This document shows positions 1-7,084 of a stretch of 10,720 bases of DNA, one piece after another. The position numbers and the translations under genes were made by a program. The first letter of the stretch is position 1, and each line of letters opens with the position of its first letter. Source of the DNA: JBAPRR01 sp049281195 (GTDB lineage Bacteria; Actinomycetota; Acidimicrobiia; Acidimicrobiales; CAVXTF01); the NCBI GenBank assembly GCA_049281195.1, contig JBAPRR010000453.1, positions 1 to 10,720 on the forward strand, given 5' to 3'. The notes under the pieces are model-generated. The model was not told the DNA's origin. It saw nothing but the letters and a program-made list of their open reading frames with translations, and searched no databases.

Positions 1-407
1 CCAACAAGCAACAGGGCGCGGTGGTGGGCCTCCACTACCACCTCCATCAAGCTGACTATTGGTACGTGCTCGTCGGTACGGCCCGGGTGGTGCTGCACGA
101 CCTGAGAGAAGGGTCACCGACCGTAGGTGCGACTTTGTCCATGGACTTCGTCGGATCAGAGAACCGGGGACTGTTCATCCCTCCGGGCGTGGCTCACGGA
201 TTCGCTTCTCTCACGGACATACTTCTGTGGTACCTGGTCGACGGTTACTACAACCCGAACGACGAGCTCGGTGTGGCCTGGGATGATCCGGAGATAGCAG
301 GCGATTGGGGTCTCGAGTCGCCGGTCCTTTCCAATCGGGATCAATCCAATCCCCTCCGACGTGACATTGAACCCGCACTCCGCCCCCGCTACGGGTTGCG
401 GACCTGA
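1..407 (+). CDS. dTDP-4-dehydrorhamnose 3,5-epimerase (RmlC) family protein, 5' end missing
   Basis: The C-terminal 134 or so residues of a cupin-fold nucleotide-sugar 3,5-epimerase; the gene runs off the left edge. RmlC enzymes are usually about 180-200 residues, so some 50-60 residues are missing. Seen in the sequence: a GLHYH motif whose first His (codon at 33-35) matches the catalytic base, then DLREGSPT, IPPGVAHGF, a YY pair before NPNDELG, WDDP, and an LSNRD motif whose Asp (codon at 339-341) would complete the His-Asp dyad. The family usually reads RGLH, with Arg contacting the nucleotide diphosphate; here that position is Val, so the substrate may differ from the classic dTDP-sugar. 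RmlC acts in the cytoplasm in making deoxysugars for cell-surface polysaccharides or glycosylated metabolites. The flavin oxidoreductase gene follows after 18 nt on the same strand. Family call is firm; exact substrate is not known. Confidence 0.85.
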   Translation, partial: NKQQGAVVGLHYHLHQADYWYVLVGTARVVLHDLREGSPTVGATLSMDFVGSENRGLFIPPGVAHGFASLTDILLWYLVDGYYNPNDELGVAWDDPEIAGDWGLESPVLSNRDQSNPLRRDIEPALRPRYGLRT

Positions 408-425
408 CACGTTGGCCTCAAGCCG

Positions 426-1679
426 GTGAGGTTCGGCATCTTCTATGAGCACCAGCTGCCGCGTCCGTGGGAAGCGGGAGACGAGCACCGCCTCCTGACC
501 GACGCCCTAGAGCAGATCGAGCTCGCCGACCGTCTGGGTTTCGATTACGTGTGGGAGGTCGAGCATCACTTTTTAGAGGAGTACTCGCACTCGTCTGCCC
601 CTGAGGTGTTTCTCGGAGCGGTGAGCCAGAGGACCTCCCATATCCGGATCGGTCACGGCATCGTGCAGTTGCCTCCCAACTTCAACCACCCGGCCCGGAT
701 CGCAGAACGAATCGCCACACTGGACCTGATATCGGGGGGACGGGTGGACTTCGGGACCGGTGAAGCGGGCTCGGAAGCTGAGCTCGGCGGGTTCGGAATC
801 GTCAGGGCGGAGAAGCGCGATCAGTGGACCGAAGCGATCGATGTGGTGACGCGGATGCTCACAGAGGAACCGTTCGCCGGCCACGACGGCAGGTGGATCA
901 AGGTCCCGCCGCGAAACGTCATCCCGAAGCCACTTCAAAAGCCGCATCCACCTTTATGGGTGGCCTGCAGCAGGCGCGAGACCATCCACCTCGCCGCCAC
1001 GAAAGGCATTGGCGCGCTGACCTTCGCCTTCGTTGAAGCCGACGAAGCGCAGATGTGGGTCAAGGATTATTACGAGACCTTCGCGTCCGAGCAGTGCGTA
1101 CCCGCCGGGTTCGAGGTGAACCCGCAGATCGCCTGCGTCCTTCCTTTCATGTGCAACGAGGACGAGCAGACCGCGATCGACCGGGGCCTCGACGGGTGTC
1201 ATTTCTTCGGGTACTCCCTCGCCCACTACTACGTCTTCGGCGACCACAAGCCTGGGAAGACCGACGTTTGGGAAGAGTTCCTGGCCAATCGCGACAAGTT
1301 CGGCTTCAGCCGCGAGGTCGCTTCGCGCACCGGCGACGTGCTCGGAGCTCAGATTCTCGAGCAGGGCGTCGGGTCCCTCAGAGGGGCCATCGGCACCCCT
1401 GATCAGATCCGTGACCTGGTCCGCCGCTACGAGGAGGCCGGCGTCGATCAGCTGATCTTCGTCAGCCAGGCGGGCCGTAACCGCCACGAGGACATCTGCG
1501 AGTCGATGGAACTATTCGCTCGTGAGGTAATGGGGGAGTTCCACGACCGGGCCGAGGAGGCCGAGCGGGCCAAATCGAAGCGTCTGGCGAAGGCCAGAGA
1601 TGAAGCCCTCGCCAGGCGCCCACCGAAACGGTTCGTGCCAGATGACTACTCGTTCCGTCCTGCGCCGTTCCAGTTCTGA
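426..1679 (+). CDS. LLM-class flavin-dependent oxidoreductase (luciferase-like monooxygenase)
   Basis: A 417-residue protein of the bacterial luciferase-like superfamily, a TIM-barrel fold that uses reduced FMN or F420. Seen: an N-terminal first strand MRFGIFYEHQ, EVEHHF at 44-49, the run TSHIRIGHGI at 70-79, HPARIAERIATLDLISGGR at 88-106 with FGTGEAG just after, PPLWVA at 175-180 and a late GTPDQIRDLVRRY at 323-335. These are the usual landmarks of the family. The GTG start is forced: the frame is closed by the stop of the preceding epimerase gene, and only one start codon lies between that stop and the conserved first strand. No clear Shine-Dalgarno is visible, so translation may depend on the upstream gene. 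The last 45 or so residues form a charged helix-like tail (Glu/Arg/Lys/Ala-rich, then Pro-rich) beyond the barrel. Substrate and cofactor cannot be read from the sequence. Confidence 0.9.
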   Translation: MRFGIFYEHQLPRPWEAGDEHRLLTDALEQIELADRLGFDYVWEVEHHFLEEYSHSSAPEVFLGAVSQRTSHIRIGHGIVQLPPNFNHPARIAERIATLDLISGGRVDFGTGEAGSEAELGGFGIVRAEKRDQWTEAIDVVTRMLTEEPFAGHDGRWIKVPPRNVIPKPLQKPHPPLWVACSRRETIHLAATKGIGALTFAFVEADEAQMWVKDYYETFASEQCVPAGFEVNPQIACVLPFMCNEDEQTAIDRGLDGCHFFGYSLAHYYVFGDHKPGKTDVWEEFLANRDKFGFSREVASRTGDVLGAQILEQGVGSLRGAIGTPDQIRDLVRRYEEAGVDQLIFVSQAGRNRHEDICESMELFAREVMGEFHDRAEEAERAKSKRLAKARDEALARRPPKRFVPDDYSFRPAPFQF

Positions 1680-1798
1680 CCTCGCCGGCGACGCGTATCA
1701 ACCGTTCGGCTTCTGCGCGACATGCAGATCACCGGCATCTGCCTGGGACGATCCCCCGCATTTTGAGCGCGGTCCGTGGTGACTCTGTTTGCGGTTGA
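1680..1798. other. intergenic gap between oxidoreductase and membrane protein genes
   Basis: About 120 nt without a gene. I see no convincing -35/-10 pair, rho-independent terminator or repeat here, although the gap is long enough to hold a promoter for the membrane protein gene that follows. Confidence 0.4.
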
Positions 1799-2896
1799 AT
1801 GGGGGCGATGACGGCCGGTCTCGTAGCCGCTGGCATCGTCGTACTCGCAGCCATCGTGATCGCGCTCAGATGGCGGTCGGGTTCCGGCGAGCAGCAGGCA
1901 CTTCGCCACTACCAGCATGCTCTGGACACCCTCAAAACGGTCAACGACCGCTTGGAGCCCTCCCGTCTGGATGCACCCACCGGGATTCCGGCGCCGCCGC
2001 GCACTGAAACCGCGAGAAGTGGAACCGGCGAGGCCGGCTCGCGGTCTCCCGCATCTGCCACCGGCGCCGTGCCCCGGGCTTCAGGCTTGACCCATGTCGA
2101 GTCACGGATCGCGCCGCCGCGCCCGTCCATCCCGCGGGCTACCTCCGCCCGCGCGATTGCCGAGGCGCGCGCTTCCTCATCGGCGGTAGCCAGAACGGCC
2201 CCGCCAACTGAGAAGGCCGAGCCGCAACGCGCATCGGGAGCCCGACAGGATCACGACCTTCACACCCCTCTGGTCTTCGATGACGACGGCGCCGGGCCCG
2301 AACCGGGCGCAGAAGCCCAAGCCCTCGGGACCCAGACGCCGACACGCGCTTCGATGAGGGCGTTGCAACGCAGCGCACGTCCGCCCTCGAGGGTGCCGGC
2401 GGCGTTGGGGGTTTTCGTGGTCGTAGTGGTAATCGCGGTCCTGGCTGTTCTGGCGTTCAAGATCGATCCCGGTCACCACACAACCACCCCGACCACGACA
2501 GCTCACCATCGGACCACCACCCCGTCGAGCACGGTGACCAAGTTGTCGACGATCCCCACGACCACCACTACCACCGCACCTCCATCGGTGCAGCCCGATG
2601 GGTTCACCGCCACCACGCAGGGCGCCACCTACCCGGCTCCTTCGACCTCTTACAAGGTCACCCTGGCAAGCTCCGGTGAATGCTGGGTGTATGCCCAGCT
2701 CCCTTCAACCGGCGCCGTGGTGTGGACGGGCGAATTGGGCGAGGGCCAGTCGCAGGTTCTGAACGCCACCGGAGAGCTGGTCGTCCAATTGGGCCACGCC
2801 AATACCATGAGTGTGATGCTCAACGGCGTGCCGGTGCGGTACCCCGCGGGTTTTCAGGCGGTTTTCACCATGAAGTTCGTACCGTCGACCACCTGA
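1799..2896 (+). CDS. two-span membrane protein with RodZ C-terminal-like (DUF4115-type) extracytoplasmic domain
   Basis: A 365-residue protein of unknown role. Layout: a first membrane span at about 5-23, followed by Arg-rich residues; a short helical stretch (about 30-55); a long low-complexity region rich in Ala, Pro, Arg and Ser (about 56-200) with an acidic LVFDDDG motif at 158-164; a second span at 201-220; a Thr/Pro-rich linker (about 228-262); and a compact beta-rich domain at about 285-361. That last domain carries an ECWVYAQ strand, GELGEGQSQ, LGHANTMSVMLNG and a closing hydrophobic strand, resembling the C-terminal DUF4115 domain of the cell-shape protein RodZ. Charges place 24-200 in the cytoplasm and the Thr-rich part plus domain outside. 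RodZ's N-terminal helix-turn-helix, which binds MreB, is absent. A role in the envelope is inference. Start may be ATG 1799 or the in-frame ATG 1808, which has a G-rich stretch just upstream. Confidence 0.7.
   Translation: MGAMTAGLVAAGIVVLAAIVIALRWRSGSGEQQALRHYQHALDTLKTVNDRLEPSRLDAPTGIPAPPRTETARSGTGEAGSRSPASATGAVPRASGLTHVESRIAPPRPSIPRATSARAIAEARASSSAVARTAPPTEKAEPQRASGARQDHDLHTPLVFDDDGAGPEPGAEAQALGTQTPTRASMRALQRSARPPSRVPAALGVFVVVVVIAVLAVLAFKIDPGHHTTTPTTTAHHRTTTPSSTVTKLSTIPTTTTTTAPPSVQPDGFTATTQGATYPAPSTSYKVTLASSGECWVYAQLPSTGAVVWTGELGEGQSQVLNATGELVVQLGHANTMSVMLNGVPVRYPAGFQAVFTMKFVPSTT
2479..2585 (+). repeat. Thr-codon low-complexity repeat
   Basis: A run rich in ACC/ACG/ACA codons encoding the Thr/Pro/His-rich linker between the second membrane span and the outer domain of the membrane protein. 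Such Thr-rich tracts are typical flexible, wall-spanning linkers of Gram-positive surface proteins and could be O-glycosylated; the repetitive codons also make the tract prone to length change. Confidence 0.6.
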
Positions 2897-2903
2897 GGAT
2901 CGT

Positions 2904-5051
2904 TCAGGCCAGGCCGAGCGAGTCGAGGATCGCCGACAGCGCGAGTGCTTCCTGCTTCCACGAGTCGTATCGTCCCGACGGCCCACCGTGACCCGCACCC
3001 ATCTCCATCTTCAAAAGCACCCGTGATTCCGGGCTGGCGGCGCGGAGCCTCTGCACCCACTTCGCAGGTTCCCAGTAGCCCACCCTCGGGTCGGACAGTC
3101 CGCCCGTGGCATAGATGTCGGGGTACCTGACGCCATCTTTGACGTTGTCGTAGGGCGAGTACGACTTCATCTCGAAGTAGACCTCGGTGCTCTCGACGGG
3201 ATTTCCCCATTCCTCCCACTCGGTGACCGTCAGGGGAATGGTGGCGTCGAGCATGGTCGTAAGAACGTCGACGAACGGGACGTGAGCATCGATCGCCTTG
3301 AACAGATCCGGCGCCATGTTGGTGACCGCACCCATCAATAGGCCTCCTGCCGACGCACCCCTGGCCGCAATTCGATCGGGGCTCATCCAATTTTCGGCAA
3401 TCAGGTACCGCGTGCACGCGATGAAGTCCGTGAAGGTGTTGCGCTTCTTCAGCATCTTCCCGTCGTCGTACCAACGACGTCCCATCTCTCCGCCGCCTCG
3501 GATATGCGCGATGGCGTACACGAAGCCCCTGTCGAGAAGGGATAGTCGGATAGAGGAGAAGGTCGGATCGATCGATGCCTCGTAGGCGCCGTACCCGTAG
3601 ACGACACCCGGCGCGGAGCCGTCTGTAGGAGTGTCTTTGTGCTTGACCAGTGATATGGGAACCAAGGTCCCGTCTTCTGCTGTGGCCCACAACCGCTCGC
3701 TCACGTACTGGGCCGGGTCGTATCCGCCGAGCACCGGCTGACGCTTTCTAACGACGGACTCGCGGCTCGTCAGGTCCAGGTCGAGAACAGTCCGTGGCGT
3801 AATCAGTGACGAGTACTCGTAGCGAAGCATCCTCGAGGACGATTCAGGGTTCGGGCCTATCGAAGACGTGGACGGCACCTCGTCGACGGGTACCAGCCAA
3901 CCTTCGTCGATCGGTGTCGACAGGTCGCCCGCGAGCGCATGAACGCGAATGCGCGGCATGGCGTCCGTTCTTTCCGCGCAGGCCAGAAAGTCGTCGAACA
4001 CGTCGATGCCCTCTAGGCGGACATCGGATCGGTGAGGGATAACTTCGAACCAGCTCCGCTCATCCACACGTGAGGCCAGCATCTTGAAGTTGGGCGCGTC
4101 CTCGTTGGACACCATGATCAGAAAGCCGTGATGGTGGTCGATGTCGTACTCGATCTCATCGCGTCTCTCCTCGACGACGCTGAATCCGTCCGAGGGATCA
4201 TCTGCACTGGCGATCGAAACCTCCGAGCTCAAGTGAGAATGCGACGAGGCGACGATGAGTTTTCCGTCCTTCGTCCGCCTCAGCTCAAGAAAGAAGCGTT
4301 CGTCGGGTTCCTCGTGCATGAGGGTGTCAGAGGAGACGTCCGTCCCGAGACGGTGAGTCCAGATCTGGTATGGGCGATTGGTGGCATCCGCCCGCTGGTA
4401 GAGGAACGTGGTGTTGTCGTTGGCCCACGCTGATCCGTAGCTGACCTCGGGGATCTCGTCTCCGAGGTGCTCACCCGTGGTCAGGTCCTTGAAGCGCAGG
4501 CTGAATCGTTCTCCGCCGGTCGTGTCCGTGGCATACGCGAGCAGGTCGTGTCCCGGGCTCACGTCGAAGACCCCGATGGCCAGGTAGTCGTGGCCCTGCG
4601 CCAACTCGTTCTCGTCGATGAGGACCTGCTCGTCCGGCCAACGTTCCGGAGTTTCCGCCCGAACGGCGTCAGGCATCGGGGGGACGCCGGGTTCGCGGCC
4701 CGGGCCTTCCAGCGGCACGCGACTGTGGATCGGGTAGGCCAGGCCTTCGACCGTGCGCGTGAGGTACCACCAGGGGCCTTTTCTCACCGGCACGGACAGG
4801 TCCGTCTCCTCGATCCTGGATTTGATCTCCTCGAACAGCAGGTCCTTCAGGCCGTCGAGGTGGGCGGTCGCAGCTTCGGTGTAGGCGTTCTCGGCCGTCA
4901 GGTGCTCTACGACCCGAGGATCCTCACGATCGCGCAGCCATGCGAAATCGTCTTCCCGCTCGTCTCCATGGGCCTCGATGACCGAGGGGCGGCGCTCGGC
5001 CACCGGGGGTGTCAGTCGGGATCCGTCGCTTCGGGGTGCATCTTCTGTCAT
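2904..5051 (-). CDS. ptrB: oligopeptidase B (S9A prolyl oligopeptidase family serine peptidase)
   Basis: A 715-residue cytoplasmic serine peptidase that cuts short peptides after Arg or Lys. An N-terminal beta-propeller part (roughly 75-430) precedes the alpha/beta-hydrolase domain. The catalytic triad is visible: Ser567 in GASAGG, Asp654 in GLSDPRVGYW and His688 in GAGHGG. EWEEWGNP places Glu611 and Glu613 44 and 46 residues after the Ser, the spacing of the Glu576/Glu578 pair that gives E. coli oligopeptidase B its basic P1 preference. No signal peptide is seen. I chose the ATG at 5051 because family similarity (APPVAxRRP-like start) begins just after it and the length fits the family (about 670-720); an in-frame ATG at 5147 would add 32 unlike residues. 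The Shine-Dalgarno is weak (GGGA). The gene is divergent from sufB and ends 7 nt from the convergent membrane protein gene. A link to Fe-S assembly is not implied. Confidence 0.93.
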   Translation of the reverse strand: MTEDAPRSDGSRLTPPVAERRPSVIEAHGDEREDDFAWLRDREDPRVVEHLTAENAYTEAATAHLDGLKDLLFEEIKSRIEETDLSVPVRKGPWWYLTRTVEGLAYPIHSRVPLEGPGREPGVPPMPDAVRAETPERWPDEQVLIDENELAQGHDYLAIGVFDVSPGHDLLAYATDTTGGERFSLRFKDLTTGEHLGDEIPEVSYGSAWANDNTTFLYQRADATNRPYQIWTHRLGTDVSSDTLMHEEPDERFFLELRRTKDGKLIVASSHSHLSSEVSIASADDPSDGFSVVEERRDEIEYDIDHHHGFLIMVSNEDAPNFKMLASRVDERSWFEVIPHRSDVRLEGIDVFDDFLACAERTDAMPRIRVHALAGDLSTPIDEGWLVPVDEVPSTSSIGPNPESSSRMLRYEYSSLITPRTVLDLDLTSRESVVRKRQPVLGGYDPAQYVSERLWATAEDGTLVPISLVKHKDTPTDGSAPGVVYGYGAYEASIDPTFSSIRLSLLDRGFVYAIAHIRGGGEMGRRWYDDGKMLKKRNTFTDFIACTRYLIAENWMSPDRIAARGASAGGLLMGAVTNMAPDLFKAIDAHVPFVDVLTTMLDATIPLTVTEWEEWGNPVESTEVYFEMKSYSPYDNVKDGVRYPDIYATGGLSDPRVGYWEPAKWVQRLRAASPESRVLLKMEMGAGHGGPSGRYDSWKQEALALSAILDSLGLA

Positions 5052-5124
5052 TGGTCGATGATCCCAGAAGATGCCCCGGTGCTGCTCCTTTGCCCCGGGG
5101 CCCTCGAGATTGCCAAGGTTGTTA

Positions 5125-5136
5125 CTATCTAGGTAG
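5125..5136. promoter_or_regulatory. imperfect palindrome, candidate operator
   Basis: CTATCTAGGTAG is a 12-bp inverted repeat centred on CTAG with one mismatched pair (T5128 against G5133). It overlaps the TACTAT -10 candidate, the right place for a repressor sensing iron or Fe-S status to block sufB transcription. The regulator class is inference; I do not match it to a known SufR or IscR consensus. Confidence 0.35.
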
Positions 5137-5166
5137 GAGAAATCCAACAGCAGGTAGGTAGGAGAA
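5130..5166 (+). repeat. 12-bp direct repeat upstream of sufB
   Basis: TAGGTAGGAGAA occurs exactly twice, at 5130-5141 and 5155-5166, 25 bp apart start to start; a further overlapping AGGTAG (5152-5157) runs into the second copy. The first copy forms the right half of the palindrome at 5125-5136. The spacing is about two and a half helical turns. It could be a pair of protein-binding half sites or a small duplication. Confidence 0.6.
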
Positions 5167-5210
5167 CCAGCGGTCGGTCGGCATGCCCGGGGGAAGGGCA
5201 GCAGGCACAG

Positions 5211-5233
5211 TCTGGGAGATCCCCCAGAGGGAG
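5211..5233 (+). promoter_or_regulatory. sufB ribosome-binding site overlapped by a short hairpin
   Basis: GAGGGAG (5227-5233) lies 6 nt before the ATG at 5240 and decides that start over the in-frame ATG at 5183, which lacks a good site. TCTGGG (5211-5216) can pair with CCCAGA (5223-5228), a 6-bp stem with a 6-nt loop whose 3' arm reaches into the ribosome-binding site, so initiation might be tuned by the fold. Confidence 0.45.
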
Positions 5234-5239
5234 CATTTA

Positions 5240-6640
5240 ATGGCCAGCACGGAGCTCGATCTCGGTCGGTACTCGCTCGGGTGGAGCGACGTAGAGGACT
5301 ACGTCTTCAAGCCGAAGAAGGGCTTGTCAGAGGCAGTGGTCCGCGAGATGTCGGAGATGAAGAACGAGCCGGATTGGATGCGCTCGTTCCGCCTCCGCGC
5401 CCTCAAGCGGTTCGAAGCAAAGCCGATGAAGGCCTGGTTCGCGGTGAACATGCCCCAGCTGGACTTCGACGACATCTTCTATTACATCAAGCCCACCGAT
5501 CACCAGGTCAACTCCTGGGAGGACCTGCCCGAGGCGATCAGGACCACCTACGACAAACTCGGGATCCCGCAGGCCGAGCGCAAATATCTCGCCGGCGTGA
5601 CAGCCCAGTACGAGTCCGAGGTGGTGTTCCACAGAAACCGCGAAGACCTGGAGAGGTTGGGGGTCCTCTTCTGCGACATGGACACCGCGGTGCGCGAACA
5701 CCCCGAGCTCGTCCGCAAGTGGTTCGGCAAAGTGATCCCGCCGAACGACAACAAGTTCGCAGCTCTCAACTCGGCCGTGTGGTCCGGTGGTTCTTTCATC
5801 TACGTGCCGCCCGGTGTGAACGTCGACATGCCCCTTCAGGCTTACTTCCGGATCAACGCCGAAAACATGGGGCAGTTCGAAAGGACGCTGATAATCGCCG
5901 ACGAGGGATCGCAGGTCCACTACGTGGAGGGTTGCTCTGCACCCGTCTACTCCACAGACTCGCTTCACTCGGCCGTGGTCGAACTGGTCGCCCTGCCGGG
6001 CAGCCGGATCACGTACACGACCATCCAGAACTGGTCCAACAACGTCTACAACCTCGTGACCAAGAGGGCCCGTGCAGAAGCAGAGGCCCACGTCGAGTGG
6101 ATCGACGGGAACATCGGCTCGCGTCTCACGATGAAGTACCCGTCGGTCTGGTTGATGGGACCCAAAGCCTCGGGTGAGGTTCTGAGCGTGGCCTACTCGG
6201 GCGCGGGCCAGCACCAGGACGCCGGGGCCAAGATGGTTCACGTGGCCCCCGAGACCACCTCCACCATCGTTTCCAAGTCGATCTCGAAAGACGGCGGCAT
6301 CTCCACCTACCGGGGTCTCGTAAGAGTGGAGGAGGGCGCGAAGAAATCCAAAAGCTTCGTCCGCTGCGACGCACTCATCCTCGACGACCACTCGATCTCC
6401 GAAACGAAGCCGACGATGGAGGTCGCCGAGCGCGACGCCCAGATAGGTCACGAGGCGACGGTCTCGAAGATCGGCGAGGACCAGCTCTTCTACCTGATGA
6501 GCCGCGGCCTTTCGGAAAGTCAGGCCATGGGCATGATCGTGAACGGCTTCATCGAACCCATAACGAAGACGCTACCGATGGAGTACGCGGTCGAGTGGAG
6601 CCGCCTGATCGAGCTGCAGATGGAGGGTTCGGTCGGCTGA
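5240..6640 (+). CDS. sufB: Fe-S cluster assembly scaffold protein SufB
   Basis: A 466-residue SufB, core of the cytoplasmic SufBC2D complex that builds [4Fe-4S] or [2Fe-2S] clusters before passing them to target proteins. Seen: an N-terminal helical part with PDWMRSFRLRAL and PKKGLS, the start of the beta-helix core (GGSFIYVPPGV), EGCSAP with Cys232 and FVRCDALI with Cys376. These two Cys match E. coli SufB Cys254 and Cys405, the latter needed for cluster formation together with a His of SufD. The C-terminal HEATVSKIGEDQLFY and MIVNGFIEPI blocks are family hallmarks. Length is normal (about 465-495). ATG 5240 follows a good ribosome-binding site and matches the usual actinobacterial SufB N-terminus. 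It is the first suf gene; sufD and sufC follow after an interruption by a gene on the other strand. Confidence 0.97.
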   Translation: MASTELDLGRYSLGWSDVEDYVFKPKKGLSEAVVREMSEMKNEPDWMRSFRLRALKRFEAKPMKAWFAVNMPQLDFDDIFYYIKPTDHQVNSWEDLPEAIRTTYDKLGIPQAERKYLAGVTAQYESEVVFHRNREDLERLGVLFCDMDTAVREHPELVRKWFGKVIPPNDNKFAALNSAVWSGGSFIYVPPGVNVDMPLQAYFRINAENMGQFERTLIIADEGSQVHYVEGCSAPVYSTDSLHSAVVELVALPGSRITYTTIQNWSNNVYNLVTKRARAEAEAHVEWIDGNIGSRLTMKYPSVWLMGPKASGEVLSVAYSGAGQHQDAGAKMVHVAPETTSTIVSKSISKDGGISTYRGLVRVEEGAKKSKSFVRCDALILDDHSISETKPTMEVAERDAQIGHEATVSKIGEDQLFYLMSRGLSESQAMGMIVNGFIEPITKTLPMEYAVEWSRLIELQMEGSVG

Positions 6641-6716
6641 TACAGCGGCCTGACGACACGGTCGGCGGGGATATTCGCGCTGTCGCGCCGGCGTGGTTAA
6701 TGCGAGGATTGTTACC

Positions 6717-7070
6717 GTGCCGATGCGAGAAGAGTGCAAGCACTTCCAGAGCAGGACCTACGCCTCCGGCGAGGTAGCGCGTTTCTGCGAGCTGGACCTC
6801 GCCCCCGAGGCACCTTGGAGATGTCCCGAGAACTGTCCCCGGTATGAACGTCGCTTCGCCGACGTGGGATGGGATCACGGCAGCCTGATCGAGCCGCCCA
6901 TAGAAGACGAGCCCGCCGGAGACGCTACGGAGATAGCGAGCCTCCTCGATCAGGCGGAGGACATAGTCAACGCAGTGGTGCCCGATGCCCTGGCCGAAGC
7001 GGAGAAACGTCACGCCGAGGAGGAAAAGCGCCAGAAGGGCCGCAAATGGCCCTGGAAGCGAAAGGGCTGA
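6717..7070 (+). CDS. small four-cysteine protein of unknown function
   Basis: A 117-residue protein, 76 nt after sufB on the same strand. I recognise no characterised family. The N-terminal 43 residues hold four Cys: Cys7 (EECKHF), Cys24 (ARFCELD), Cys36 and Cys40 (WRCPENCPRYERR), spaced C-x16-C-x11-C-x3-C, with His9 near the first; this looks like a metal site (zinc or Fe-S). An acidic middle (about 50-80) precedes a charged helix and a strongly basic end (EKRQKGRKWPWKRKG). GTG 6717 is chosen because GAGGA (6704-6708) lies 8 nt upstream; GTG 6693 lacks such a site and ATG 6723 is a bit far. No signal peptide or membrane span. Its place between sufB and sufD suggests a role in, or need for, Fe-S assembly, but that is inference from position and the Cys pattern only. 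Confidence 0.8.
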   Translation: MPMREECKHFQSRTYASGEVARFCELDLAPEAPWRCPENCPRYERRFADVGWDHGSLIEPPIEDEPAGDATEIASLLDQAEDIVNAVVPDALAEAEKRHAEEEKRQKGRKWPWKRKG

Positions 7071-7084
7071 ACCTCCGTAGCTGA

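Larger units (their letters stand above)
5052..5239. promoter_or_regulatory. divergent control region between ptrB and sufB
   Basis: This 188-nt gap must hold the start signals of both ptrB and sufB. It contains an A+T-richer patch (about 5106-5150) in G+C-rich DNA. On the + strand TACTAT (5123-5128) is a possible -10, without a good -35 at normal distance. On the - strand TTGGAT (5140-5145) lies 17 nt from TAACAA (5117-5122), a weak possible promoter for ptrB. The imperfect palindrome and direct repeat listed separately overlap both candidates. Actinobacterial suf operons often carry their own regulator gene (sufR or an Rrf2-type gene) next to sufB; none is present here, so any regulator acts from elsewhere. 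Confidence 0.5.

Noticed and set aside
954..1487. Open frame of 177 codons on the - strand within the flavin oxidoreductase gene
   Set aside because: Overlaps a well-supported enzyme gene throughout; Ala/Val/Glu-rich translation without motifs.
4467..5132. Open frame of 221 codons on the + strand opposite the 5' part of ptrB
   Set aside because: Antisense shadow of a confident oligopeptidase B; no ribosome-binding site or family motif.
5052..5147. Longer ptrB start at ATG 5147
   Set aside because: Would add 32 residues without family resemblance and would put the start inside the palindrome and repeat region shared with sufB.
5183..5239. Longer sufB start at ATG 5183
   Set aside because: Adds 19 residues unlike SufB N-termini and lacks a good ribosome-binding site, while ATG 5240 has GAGGGAG at the right distance.
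5327..6451. Long open frame (374 codons) on the - strand opposite sufB
   Set aside because: It lies wholly within a clear sufB; the translation is rich in Val, Gly, His and Arg without any recognisable motif, a common effect of high-G+C codon use on the opposite strand.
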